The notes: a model not told the origin generated them from the sequence alone. Shown: positions 47,459 through 60,409, numbered from the stretch's first letter. The stretch is DNA of 64,000 bases from Phymorhynchus buccinoides (GCA_017654935.2 CM065693.1:18830750-18894749), one strand, 5' to 3'. Made by a program: numbers and translations.

Positions 47459-47641
47459 ACCTTTAAAAACATAGTTTCTTGTAAGATGTGTGATCTTGCT
47501 GATTGAAAAAAAGGCTGCCCAAATGAGAACGACGATTGATTGTTGAAGAGTTGTTCACTCAAAAGAAAAGTCTGCAGGTGACACCGTTTTCACAATACCA
47601 AATTTGATCGAAATGCAATCAATCTAGATTTGTGTTTGTTT

Positions 47642-48097
47642 GTTGTTAATCAGAACGCATGACAGACAGACAGGCAAACACAGAAATACTCACGCGGAAA
47701 ACCCAAACATGCTCATTGTTGTTAATCAGAACGCATGACAGACAGACAGGCAAACACAGAAATACTCACGCGGAAAACCCAAACATGCTCATTGTTGTTA
47801 ATCAGAACGCATGACAGACAGACAGGCAAACACAGAAATACTCACGCGGAAAACCCAAACATGCTCATTGTTGTTAATCAGAACGCATGACAGACAGACG
47901 GGCAAACACAGAAATACTCACGCGGAAAACCCAAACATGCTCATTGTTGTTAATCAGAACGCATGACAGACAGACAGGCAAACACAGAAATACTCACGCG
48001 GAAAACCCAAACATGCTCATTGTTGTTAATCAGAACGCATGACAGACAGACGGGCAAACACAGAAATACTCACGCGGAAAACCCAAACATGCTCATT
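47642..48097 (+). repeat. 76-bp tandem repeat, six units
   Basis: Unit starts GTTGTTAATCAGAACGCATG and ends CCCAAACATGCTCATT; starts at 47642, 47718, 47794, 47870, 47946 and 48022. Units are nearly identical (a single A/G difference in the GACAG(A/G)CGGGC part), so expansion is recent. Confidence 0.95.
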
Positions 48098-48577
48098 GTT
48101 TTATCCGGTTTTCAGGGGATACTGTTGTGCAGCAAGACTGTAAATTACAGTGGAACCTCCCCTATGACAGACCTTCCCTATTAAGACTCCCTCTAATATG
48201 TGACCCAAACATGCTCATTGTTTTATCCGGTTTTCAGGGGATACTGTTGTGCAGCAAGACTGTAAATTACAGTGGAACCTCCCCTATAAAGACCTTCCCT
48301 ATTAAGACTCCCTCTAATATGTGACCCAAACATGCTCATTGTTTTATCCGGTTTTCAGGGGATACTGTTGTGCAGCAAGACTGTAAATTACAGTGGAACC
48401 TCCCCTATTAAGACCTTCCCTATTAAGACTCCCTCTAAGATGTGACCCAAACATTTTCACCGATTTGTTCCCCTTCATATCCGGACTACTGAGTGTCTAC
48501 CTCCCTATTAAGACTCCTCCCCATGAAGACCCTTTTTTGGCCTGACCTTTCAAGGTCTTAATAGGGGGGTTCCACTG
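48081..48577 (+). mobile_element. Tigger-like MITE with its 5' end triplicated
   Basis: A ~122-bp unit containing the TIR CAGTGGAACCTCCCCTAT is present three times (TIR starts 48148, 48270, 48391); the single right end is GGGGGTTCCACTG at 48577 followed by TA. TIR matches the element at 9941-10582. Confidence 0.8.
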
Positions 48578-48644
48578 TATTTCAAAATGTGAAGACATTT
48601 CAGCAATAGGTGTAATGCAAACATATTTTCCTGAGTTTCCTCTT

Positions 48645-49345
48645 CAAGAATATTCAACTGTATTAGCTAGTATTGGCATCCAATTAGTTTTTTGGCTGGC
48701 ATTAAAATAAACATAGCAAAACTCGCTGATGTGGGTTGTCGGATATAATGTATTTCTTTCTGGTATTGGCATCCAATTAGTTTTTTTACTGGCATTAAAA
48801 TACAACTCGCTGATGTGGGTTATCGGATATAATGTATTTCTTTCTGGTATTGGCATCATCCAATTAGTTTTTTTGCTGGCATTAACCCTTTCATCGCCAA
48901 AGTCGCATTTTTGCACCACAGTGATTTAACACCTATGTCACTAACAGGCATCACATTTGGGTCTATTATTCAAAGACCCTATTGTCTTAGCTTTGGGAAG
49001 TAAGCACAGACATTATTTTAGATATGTCACAGAAGAATCCCCACTACTGCAGATGGATTTTGTTCTCTATCCAGGTAAGTTTAATGGAAATATTTGGCTG
49101 AAATATGGCTGGCGGTGAAAGGGTTAAAAACAATTCGCTGACGTGGGTTGTCGGATATATATAATGTATTTCTTTCTGGTATTGGCATCCAATTAGGTTT
49201 TTTGCTGGCATTAAAAAACAAACAAAAAAACTCGCTGATGTGAGTTGTCGGATATAATGTATTTCTTTCTGGTATTGGCATCCAATTAGGTTTTTTGCTG
49301 GCATTAAAACCGCTGATGGGGGTTGTCGGATATAATATATTTCTT
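48645..49345 (-). repeat. ~92-bp tandem repeat, five units, interrupted by a MITE
   Basis: Unit includes GGTATTGGCATCCAATTAG, GCTGGCATTAAAA, GTGGGTTGTCGGATATAATG. GGTATTGG words start at 48669, 48762, 48844, 49178 and 49270; the third step is longer by the inserted MITE (48882-49127). Confidence 0.9.
48882..49127 (+). mobile_element. piggyBac-type MITE family 2, copy b
   Basis: TTAACCCTTTCATCGCCAAA … GGCGGTGAAAGGGTTAA with a perfect TTAA on both sides. It interrupts the GCATTAAAA of one tandem unit, whose neighbours show the empty site. Confidence 0.93.
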
Positions 49346-49634
49346 CCTGCTTGTATCATTTGAAGAACACATACTGTTGAATGTATAATTATTAGTCTTT
49401 CTCTCAAACCTCTTGCCGATGATATAGGTACCCTATAAACTGGTTTGGGAATAAACGCGATTTTTTTTTTTAAATGGACGATTTTCGGGGAAAAAAACTA
49501 GGGGAGAGCACTTCGTGAAAATTAGAGTTATCTACCTCCATTACTCGGTCAAATACCATAGCAACAATGCAACAATGGCATCGAAGCTTGAAACCGCAGG
49601 ATGCGAGTCAGCGACTTGAACACATTAAAAAAAC

Positions 49635-49880
49635 CAATAGGGGTGGCCAGTGGCCACAAACTGATAAAACTTGCAAAATGTGACGTAAAAATATAAATTA
49701 CATAATTCTTTAGAATGACGCAGGGTGTTCTAAGTGCTGTATGTCTGCTCAAACACACGAGTCGATAGGCTACGAGAGTTGATGGTAGAGTGACTTCCCC
49801 TGTTTGACCGATTGAATTAGGCAAGATCACTCCCACACATCATGAAATTAATCCCCTTAATTATTTCCGAACAATTCCTA
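49635..49880 (-). repeat. Dispersed repeat, copy 2
   Basis: Inverse copy of 27350-27580 (TAAGTGCTGTATGTCTGCTC; AATTAGGCAAGATCACTCCC). Confidence 0.8.
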
Positions 49881-50813
49881 TTGGCCGGAGATTCTTTTTT
49901 TTTACAATCACCACTGAGACTGTGTCACGTGTCTGTTGAATGTACATCTTTTGATCATGATAACAGTGATAGGTTTTTTTCCCACCATTACCATTCAAAA
50001 ATATAGAGAGCGGGGTCATTCTTTTCATTGTGCTCAGTACATCAACATTGGGTAAAGTACGAGAGATTGTTTACAGTATAGTGAAGAATGGAATTCTTTT
50101 CATTGTAAAATAATAGAAAAATACACATAAGCAAAGCAAACAATACCACCGACTACTAAACAGAATTAAAAAAAAAACCAACAACAACCGAACAGCTACG
50201 TTGTAGAACTCTATGCGTATAAGTAACACAAAATCGGTTTCATAATTATGAAAACATAAACAATTGACTGGGTAAAATAGATATACAACCAAGCCAGCAT
50301 AGAAAGAGATAATAGAAAGATAAAAAAAAGCATTTCTGTACAAACATTAAAAGCAATAAATCAATGAATAATGAACACATTCCTTCGATTATTCAAAATG
50401 CAATCTCTTGCTAGATACTCAATTAAAAAAAAAGGGAAAAAAAAGATTCCATTTGCCATAAATGACTACACTTTGTTTGACTAATGGCATGTTTTGTAAA
50501 GAATAGCTCACTTTGAATATAAAGCACATTACAAGTAAACATAGGAATTGCCCCCCCCCCCCCCCCCCCCAAGTAACAGCACACATAAATTAGGTATCGA
50601 TATTTTTCTAATCATGCTATCAGTTTAGGTTTTGAGAGTTGTGTGGAGAATTAAATATGCGACAGATCGGAGCTGGGTTTTGTTTACTTCTAAGATGCCT
50701 TGGTAGAATGATATAGAAGATTACCGTAGCAATCCACTTTCAACAAAAATATCACATACACAGACACACACACACAGAGACACGTACGCGCGCGCGCACA
50801 CACATCATTATGG
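49881..50813. other. Intergenic, AT-rich, no gene seen
   Basis: Poly-C run at 50553-50572; (AC)n/CGCG words 50755-50803. No coding similarity found. Confidence 0.55.
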
Positions 50814-50968
50814 TGTAGAGTGGCACAGAGGTAACGCGTTCGCCTCGTGTACGATAAACCCGAGTTCGAACCTGGGTACAGGGGATTTTTCCTCTTACTT
50901 TGCACTAGGCCTTATGCCAAACGTTACACCCAGTGGCAACGAAAAGTTGTTATTTGGTCAAAATTACC

Positions 50969-51000
<32 letters not shown>

Positions 51001-51154
51001 ACTTTTTCCTTTCTCATCAGTCACACAAAAATACCATGCCAAAAAACAAAACAAACGGGTGGCACGCCTCTGGTTGCAACGCGCTCTCCAGGTGGGAGCA
51101 ACCCGAATTTCACAGAGACGCCTCTGTGACTATAAAATACCAAATACCAAATTA

Positions 51155-51160
<6 letters not shown>
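50814..51160 (+). mobile_element. tRNA-derived SINE
   Basis: 50815-50880 is tRNA-like: A box near AGTGGCACAGAGGTAA, B box GAGTTCGAACC ~40 bp later. It is followed by a body (TGCACTAGGCCTTATGCCAA) and by the block shared with 1265-1345 and 17510-17590, then an (AC)n array (51158-51188). The tRNA-like part lacks convincing acceptor-stem pairing, so a SINE head is preferred over a functional tRNA gene. Confidence 0.65.
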
Positions 51161-51189
<29 letters not shown>

Positions 51190-51317
51190 TTGCGCGTGTA
51201 ATCGTCAGAAAAGTTGAACATAAATTTTTTTTGGGTTTTACTGCCTAAGTTCCTTTTCCTAACTATGCACGCTATAATAATAATAAATTTATTGAGGGTC
51301 AGCTGTATAACTTTTAG

Positions 51318-51668
51318 CTTCTTCTTTGGCGTTCCCAGGCCATATGGCCATAATGGATAAGGTACATATGTGTCCGGCTTTCAGTTTTCAATGGTCTCCC
51401 CGCTGCGTACAGCCAACACATTCCGATTTCGGAGGAGCCCAAAGGAGACAAATTATTTGGGAAGATTTGTTTTGAAAAAAGGCAGGAGAATGGGCCAATA
51501 AGTCAAAAAAATAGTAGATGATAGAAAACAAAGGGAAAATGCAGAGTCAAAGAGAGTGGCAGATTAGAGGAATTTACAAGCACATAACTTCCAGAAGGTG
51601 GGGGAACTAGTTTTATGAAAGACCCCCCCCCCCCCCCCATCGGCATCCCCACGGGGAGGGGGAGATAA
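51318..51668 (+). repeat. CCATATGGCC short element, copy 2
   Basis: Best-preserved partner of 34132-34475 (GCGTTCCCAGGCCATATGGC through CAGAAGGTGGGGGAACTA), ending in a C run (51625-51638) and CCCCACGGGGAG. Confidence 0.87.
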
Positions 51669-51669
51669 C

Positions 51670-53356
51670 TTTTAAATAACAATACATGTATTACGTCTTA
51701 GAAGAGAGAAAAGAAAAGCATTAGCGGGTGGTTACAAATATCAGCCAAATAATGAAACATGATCTCGATGATACTTAACATTAGATAAGAGGTGATAAAG
51801 CCATGCCAATTTTGTTACGAAGAAATCGAACACATTTTGGAAAATAAAATTAGAACATATCAATCGACTGCATGTCTACACTACATGCGATAGAGGGGCA
51901 TACGGCATTAATTGTTTGAAAATGTAAATGACAGGAATTAAAAAAGAGACTAGTTTAACAGTATACTATAAAGGAAAAAGTAACTTAAATACAATAAAGT
52001 CAAATGTATACTTTGAAAAAATGCATGCGCGAGTAAACACGCACACACACGCCCCCGCGCATACGCACTACAATCCTACAAAGAACATGTAGATCAGCAA
52101 AATAAATGAAGCTAGGAGGCTAGGTTTGGTGACTGTGAATATATTGATACTGTGATATTTTGATACTGTCAAGTTTGTTTGTCTTTATTTGTAATGAGCA
52201 CATTGCATACGGATGCTTCATTATGATAAATGCATCAATGAATGAAGCAAACCCAGCCTACAGATTATGTACAAACGAGTGGATGAAAATGATGTTTTAC
52301 GTCCTCTCGGTCATAGACACATATGGGACATTTGTAAATACAAAGATGGTGAGAACAATATTGGCTGCAATGCCCGGAGGCAGTGCAAAACAAGTAAAGT
52401 CCCGAGTTTTTAACAATATAGATAGGTGTAGCGGTAGCCACGCCTCGGTTAAACCTCATCGGCTATGGTACCGCCACATTGTGTATAATTATTTAAAAAC
52501 GAATCGTACTTGTGATTGACGTCGGTTTTTTGTCCCTTCTAAGACGTAGTAGGATCACAACAAAAATTATGCGTAAATGTATCTTATTTTTGCACCTCGT
52601 CAACAAACAAACAAAGAAAATGAAAACGCAGGTACAGTTTTCACTATGTTATAAGATTACCAATACAAATTTCTTAACTTTTACCACGCTCTCGTTACTG
52701 ACAAAAAAGTGCAACATTCAGTCAAAGGGAGACAAAGAGGATAGCGAAAAAGAACGGGTTATGTATGCACAGTTTTCTCCCTTGCAACAGTAAACTTAAT
52801 GTTCACTGTGTGGCGTGGGTAGGTATTGGCGTCGAACGTTGCAATAATAAGGCAAGTATGAAAGTGAAACATAACAACTGCTTTATTTGAAAGATAACTC
52901 ATGTAAATTCATAAGATTAAACATTTTTTTGTTTATACAGGAACGAATATCGATTTAAGAGCTCTATCGGATGGGGCTTTAGATTTTTAAAAAAATACCG
53001 CGTAGTACTCCCTAACTGCATGAATTAAACAATCAAGAAAGGACGTAAAAGGGTAGCGAGGCCCACTTCTAGCCCTATTCCACTATCACTGACTACTACT
53101 ACTACTACTACTACTACTTATTTGCAACAACATCATAGGATGATGCTTTCATAAGCAATTCGTTAACAATAGTTTCCAGGATGTGTATGAACATTAGTGT
53201 GCCAATAGTTGGTTGTACTCTTGAAGAGGCATGGCCCCTGTTTAGGAAGGGTGTGTGTCAACATAATGGAGGAGCAAACTATCGATGGACTTACCATCCA
53301 CGAATGAACAGCTGAGAACGTCTTTATCTAGATTTACATTAGTTATGGTAAGTATG
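51670..53356. other. Intergenic, no gene recognised
   Basis: AT-rich. Holds the second CCCGGAGGCAGTGC repeat copy (52320-52485) and (ACT)n at 53092-53118. Confidence 0.55.
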
Positions 53357-53574
53357 TAGGGGAAGACGGGGTAAAAAGCGCATGGGCGGGTAAGAAGCCC
53401 ACCCCAATTATCTCATGAAATGAAGCAAATTTCAGTCTCATTTTGCCCATGAGACGAGCGTTAATGTCTAGCATTCGTCTCATGGGCACATTTGACTGAA
53501 ATTTTCTTTATTTCATGAGATAATTGGGGTGGGCTTCTTACCCGCCCATGCGCTTTTTACCCCGTCTTCCCCTA
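53357..53574. mobile_element. Near-perfect palindromic MITE, 218 bp
   Basis: Starts TAGGGGAAGACGGGGTAAAA and ends with its exact inverse (TTTTACCCCGTCTTCCCCTA). Pairing continues through GCCCACCCCAATTATCTCAT to a centre at CCCATGAGACGA…TCGTCTCATGGG with a loop of ~17 bp. Arms are ~100 bp. No coding content. Confidence 0.92.
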
Positions 53575-53625
53575 TGTAGCTAAGGAGGTTGATCCATTCT
53601 GAAGGTGTTTAGTGCGTGTGCATGA

Positions 53626-54120
<495 letters not shown>

Positions 54121-54426
54121 AGGTACCAATACAAAAATATAATTAAAAAATGCAAGTTTGTATCCAATGAGAGACAAACAAATGTTGATTTGGAGGGATA
54201 TAAATAGTACATACATCATTAAAATAAACAAGTAAACTAATAAAGGGCTTTTAAAACTCAAAACTCAAAAGATGTTAAGAATAAATGAAGACAATACAAT
54301 CGTAGTTGTAAAATTTAACACTATCGTTTCACATGGCTATTAAATACACAGACGGATGTCTCCTATCTTTCACCTTAGAACAACTTAACACTACATCTGC
54401 TGCTATATAATGTTTTTCTTCATAAT

Positions 54427-54435
54427 CTACTACTA

Positions 54436-54467
<32 letters not shown>

Positions 54468-54513
54468 ATTACTACTGCTACTACTACTACTGCAAATGCT
54501 GCTGCTGCTGCTG

Positions 54514-54601
<88 letters not shown>

Positions 54602-55014
54602 CATCATCACTACCACTATTATTTATACTGCTGCTGCTACTGCTATACTGCCACATAACAACCACTACTCCTACTATAGCCACCACTACCACTACTGCTA
54701 TTGCTGTTTCTACTTCTACTGCTGCTGCTGCTACTACTACTACTACTACTACTGCTACTACTACTACTACTACTGAAGAAGAAAATAGGATTTTACGCCC
54801 TCTGCGGTCTTTCGACCATGCGGGGCTATTTTTAAATACAAAGATGGTGGGAACAATACTGGAGGCAATGCCCGGAGGCAGTGCAACACCAGTAAAGTCC
54901 CGATTTTTTAACAATACAGATATGTGTAGCAGTAACCACGCCTCGGTTAAACCTCATCGGCTATGGTACCGCCACAGCATAGTAAATATGTATAGCTACT
55001 ACTACTACTACTAT

Positions 55015-55048
<34 letters not shown>
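54427..55048. repeat. (ACT)n arrays with an inserted repeat
   Basis: ACT arrays at 54427-54600, 54718-54774 and 54997-55048 with GCT variants. The third copy of the CCCGGAGGCAGTGC family (54815-54985) lies between the last two. Long polytyrosine/polyleucine/polyserine frames here are artefacts. Confidence 0.92.
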
Positions 55049-55049
<1 letters not shown>

Positions 55050-55659
55050 AAGCCAAATGATATTAGGGAGTGAACAATTATTCACGACTTCTGTGCAATG
55101 TATTGTTGATATAAAGTGCAAAATTATGTTAATAACAGGAAAGGATAATTCATGATGAACTCAATTGATTACAGTATCACTTGTTTCATAATTATTATAT
55201 TATAATAGTTAAAAGAGAAACAGAAAAGACAATTTCCACAATATTTCGTTTCATTCAAAAGAAGCAAAGACTCACCATTTTCTAATAATAAAAACAAAAA
55301 AACAAAAACAAACAAAAAAGTAAGCAGCAAATGCAAAACAAAAAACAACATGCAAAATAAACAAAGAAGCAAGCAAACAATTCATCACTGGACGATATTC
55401 CATAACATGACAAATGATTGTCATAATTATGTACAAAATGATATCAACATTCAATAATAATTATGGTTCTGAGTCATTCTGCTATAAGAAACAGAGGTAC
55501 GAAATGTATGTGTAGCAAAACATACGCCGAGCCATATTTCAGATTAGTATTTATTATAAAAAAAAGAGAAAAAATAGGGTTTGTTTGGTGACATGCAAAT
55601 AGTCTACCTCCCCATAAACTAGCAATATTATAGTTTGATTAATTTTTTTTTGTAAAGTT

Positions 55660-55988
<329 letters not shown>

Positions 55989-56053
55989 GTAAATCAGTAG
56001 CACAAACAAAACCAAATCTGAAGAAACGAAGATGACTGATGGGTTCAATAAAA

Positions 56054-56217
56054 TTCACAACAAATCAAAACAGAGTCGAAACTGAGACCCAAAAGAAAAG
56101 GTTTAATAACAAAAAACACACTGAGCAAAACAAATCACAAATTGTTTATCTCTGTGTTTTTGTTATTAAACCTTTCCTTTTGGGTTTCAATTTCGACTCT
56201 GTTTTAATTTGCTGTGC
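56054..56217. mobile_element. Hairpin element
   Basis: Left arm AATCAAAACAGAGTCGAAAC, then AAAGAAAAGGTTTAATAAC pairs with GTTATTAAACCTTTCCTTTT and GACTCTGTTTTAATTTG on the right; loop ~25 bp. Small foldback MITE. Confidence 0.82.
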
Positions 56218-56754
56218 AAACAAAACCTGTTAGGTAAAATAAACATAAACGGATAATCAAACTAACAAAGAAACAAGTAAAGTACGGCAACAAGTTTTGT
56301 ATCCTAAGTACGCTTGAAAATTTTTGTTTTTACACGCATAGCGTCACCAAAACGGTACTCATTTGGTGGGTTAAAAAATATATGAGATAAATAGTATAAA
56401 CAAACAAACAATCAATTTTTTGGGATAAATGTGTTACTGGTCACGTGACCATGCCCAATAGAAACGTCATTGTGGTAGTTTACAAAAATATGGAGAATGT
56501 TCACGATAACATTCTTGAAAGGATCGTTGGCAAATTAATTTGCAAACACGTTAAAGGGTCTTCAGACATATTCATAGCTTCATGGAAGCCGGTTAGAAAT
56601 CACGTGATTGTTCAATATGGCGGTTTGCCCCCGCTTTAGTGATGCAAGATGTAAAGTTCTGCTTCTGCCTGAGGAACTGCCCCACTAATTTACCTGAAAC
56701 TATCTTTTTTAGCGATTGAGTATAGTGACAATAATGTCTTTCATTACATTTCTA

Positions 56755-57216
56755 AACTCTGTGACGTCATCATTGGCCTCTGAGAGGCCAAAGGGCTAAT
56801 TGCGCGTTTTTGTCTAAGTCTTGGGATTTCATTTGCACGCAAATGACAAGGGTGAGAAGAAAAATAATAAGTTGCCGTTTTAGTCCTTAGCGATGTATTT
56901 GAACACTGCTATGCTTTAAATTTTACCGTGTAAATTCATCCCATTGGCTCATTTAAGGTACCTTCTTAAATGGTCTCCAATCGGCGCATTTGTAATGTGC
57001 AGGATATTTTTTATATTGCATAAGAATTTCGGACGTTGGGCTATGATATTACATCAGGAAGTGTACAAGTGTGAGATTACCTCTTCGCTGCCCACAACGT
57101 ATATATACGTCCTCTATAGCGCTTCAGTACTTGCCACCGACAAGTGTGAGATTAAGCACTCAAAAATCGCGCGGCAAATCTCTGTCAAAAAATGTCTGAA
57201 ATGTTCGCAGCAAGAG
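56755..57216 (+). promoter_or_regulatory. Promoter-like stretch with a possible first exon
   Basis: Within ~350 bp: a CRE-like TGACGTCATCATTGG (56762), an ATTGG (56942), CCAATCGG (56979) and a TATATATA box (57101). About 90 bp after the TATA box is AAAAAATGTCTGAAATGTTC (A at -3) and then AGCAAGAG|GTACTT, a possible donor. It would encode only MSEMFAARG. No matching second exon was found, so this is tentative. Confidence 0.25.
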
Positions 57217-57368
57217 GTACTTAACTTTTGTTGAGTAGTATAGCTTATAGTTGTTAAAGTTATTTCTAACTGAGGTCAAACGTCTACGTTTTATAAACAC
57301 TGCGAGCCCTTACCTTTAATGAAAAGCGATAGCGAGATAAAGTTTATCTTCTGGACCTTTTTTTTTAT

Positions 57369-57930
<562 letters not shown>

Positions 57931-58451
57931 ACAGAGTAGGTGTAGACCCAATGGGTTCTTTTATAGCAGTCGCCCTTAACATTAATTTGCTAAAGTGTGC
58001 TATTTCTTTTTATTCATAATTATGAATATCGAATAACAAGCTGGCCTTTTATCTCATAGAAAGACATAATAACATTATAATACTTTCATCACAGAAAATA
58101 TGACTTCAGACTTTTTTCTAATTTGTTCATAGTTCAAGCATATAGGCCTATTAATGATAGAAAACTGGTTTCTAGTATGTGTAAAGGAAAATGTAAAAAT
58201 GTAAAAACAAAATGTAATAAGATAAAGATCAAAGTTCACACACCCTCAGGCGGCATCACCCCAAATTAAATATGCAAACTATATCTCCCAATCCTCATAC
58301 GCATCATTCACTCATCATTCACTCATCATTATGAGTATCATCATGTTCCATTTCCATCATTCGTCATTCATCAACCACCCCACCCCCCTCCACTCACTCA
58401 CTAGTTCGCCATTTCATAAAATGCACATTTAATGCAACAAACGAAACACCA

Positions 58452-58777
58452 TCATGGAAGAAAAATGATGTTCGTCCGTCCCGAGGGATGAAGACCATCC
58501 GTCAACAGTTCCAATGTCAAAGGGTTCAGGATGTGGGGTGGGTACGAAGATGACTGATGAGTCCGATGCGGGCCTTCAAGGTTTTGTGACAGTGGGGACA
58601 GGGAAGAGAGTTGAGGGGATCTGTTGGAGTTGGAGAATTGCTGCTTCTCGACTTGCCTGGACTGTCTTGATTCGGTGAGCCTCGAGCTCCCTTGGTGACT
58701 GCACCACGCCATGCTGATCGGTTTGGGGCCAAAGTTTCCCAGGAGGAAATGTTGATGTCAAAGTCCTTCAGGGACAC
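58452..58777 (-). pseudogene. Non-LTR retrotransposon ORF2 3' end remnant
   Basis: Minus strand: SLKDFDINISSWETLAPNRSAW, then a Ser/Pro-rich stretch and CPHCHKTLKARIGLISHLRT, a C-x2-C…H-x3/4-H finger of the 'ARIGLxSHxRTH' type that ends many LINE ORF2 proteins. A frameshift follows; the next frame ends DGLHPSGRTNIIFLP, again like a LINE 3' end. Only this terminus remains. Confidence 0.65.
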
Positions 58778-59918
58778 TTTGAAAGAAACATAAGAAACAA
58801 CTGGAAGGGGACCGTCGCCTTAGAATCAGAGTTAGTCATTTACGAACCACTTCGTGACCGTTTTAACCCCTCAGCCACCTCGACCCCCCCCCCCCCCCAC
58901 CCCCCCCCCCCCCCCCACCCCCCCACCCCAGCCTCGCTTACATTCCAATTATTAGTCACAACAAAACAACAACTATAAGCACGAATACATTAAGAAGGTG
59001 TTTTTCCCAACAAGTTTGAGTCAATGATCATCTTTGTCGTTTCACTAACGCGCATAAACACACACACTCACACACGCACATACACACACAGTCATGCACA
59101 TAAACACAGTTCATATTTAACCCTATCGGGTAGTGAAGAACAAAAAAACCCTCTACAACTCAGTATAATTATGCAGAACACAGTTATATCCATAATAATT
59201 ATCCATTTTAGTGTTTAACAAAAATGTAGGCATACATACATACATACATACAGACAGACAGACACAAACTGTTATATGGAGTTGGTCAGTACCGATCGAC
59301 CTCAAACTTACAAAATAATATTAAAAGATAAGTTCCACCAGGAAAGCCAAAACAAGCATTATTTTAACAATAAAAAAAACCCACCAAACCAAACAATCCC
59401 ATCTCTCCAGTCCCACAACCCAGCATTTCTTCACCCCCAACCACCCTCCCTCCACCCCTTACCCAACCCACAACAACAAACATACAAGCAAACATTTAAG
59501 TAAAATTCATAATGTTTTTCTCCAAAACCGAAGTTCCACCGGCTGAGAAGATCGTTCCTTCTTTCCACACAATCTTTGTTTATTTTCTTTTTTTCTCTTT
59601 CTTCTGCTCCTTCGTTCTTCTCTTTTTCATGTATTGCTGGATATCAGCTGTCGTCATAGCTACCATCTTGGGGGACAAATCTGAGTAGTGAGCTAGTAGT
59701 TGGATGCGACGCCATCTTTTTTTCCCCACCAAGATGGCGGCTGGTGCCCCTCTTATGTCATTGCTTGAAAAAGGAACATGGCGACAACTGGCTCCCCCCC
59801 AGCCATAGACTTTCAATGTTATCACACACGCACACACAAACAAACCTATAAGTATAACACATCTTTGTTCGACAGACCACAGATACTGTCACCATCGTCG
59901 TCATCATCAACGTCACCA
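58778..59918. other. Intergenic, no gene recognised
   Basis: C-rich run 58884-58925; (CATA)n/(CAGA)n words near 59235-59262; two AAGATGGC(G/A)-type words near 59713-59745. No coding similarity. Confidence 0.55.
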
Positions 59919-60109
59919 TCATGATGACGTAGGCAGCCTGATGACGTCATGTGGAAGGGGAACGAGGCGTAAGAGGAAAACTAGCGCCCACAGAAGGAGA
60001 GAGGGGAGGCAGAGGGAGAGAGAGCATGACGCTCCTAGGTAGCTATGGAGCAGGGAGGTTGCCGAGTTGGATTTGCTTCCTGACGATTTCGAAGGCAGGC
60101 GATCTGTAC
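59919..60109 (-). CDS. Candidate terminal exon of an unidentified minus-strand gene
   Basis: Acceptor on the minus strand TTTTTTCCTTCTGTTCGTTCAAG, then 2 nt of a split codon, 62 codons and TGA. Reads TDRLPSKSSGSKSNSATSLL, then a hydrophobic stretch LSLCLPSLLLWALVFLLRLV and PTSS-stop. Its phase (1) matches the candidate exon at 61867-61968. The hydrophobic end could be a membrane anchor, but the latter part may instead be read-through past an unseen donor. No family recognised. Confidence 0.4.
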
Positions 60110-60159
60110 CTTGAACGAACAGAAGGAAAAAAGAAATATAGCGACAAATTAATGAATGG

Positions 60160-60409
60160 TTAACCCTTTCAACACCAGCCATTTTTCAGCTAAAACTTTC
60201 CATTTAACTTAACCTGGGTAGAGAAAAGATCTGGTCTGCAATATTGGGGATTCCTCTGTGACATGCATAAAATAGGGCCTGTCCTTACCTCCCAAAATTA
60301 AGAACATAAGGACACTGGATACCAGATCCTCATTTGATGCCTTTCAGTGACATGGGTGTTAAATCATTGTGGTGCCAAGAGGCGACAGTGGCGATGAAAG
60401 GGTTTTTAA
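60160..60409 (-). mobile_element. piggyBac-type MITE family 2, copy c
   Basis: TTAACCCTTTCAACACCAGC … GCGATGAAAGGGTTTTTAA, reverse relative to 48882-49127. It lies ~50 bp upstream of the candidate minus-strand acceptor at 60110. Confidence 0.87.

Noticed and set aside
50814..50881. Functional tRNA gene
   Set aside because: A and B boxes are present, but the acceptor stem does not pair convincingly and the sequence continues into a repeat body, so a SINE is more likely.
58528..58560. Hammerhead ribozyme (CTGATGAGTCC)
   Set aside because: The matching GGACGAAA core half is absent nearby, and the sequence is explained by a LINE remnant on the other strand.
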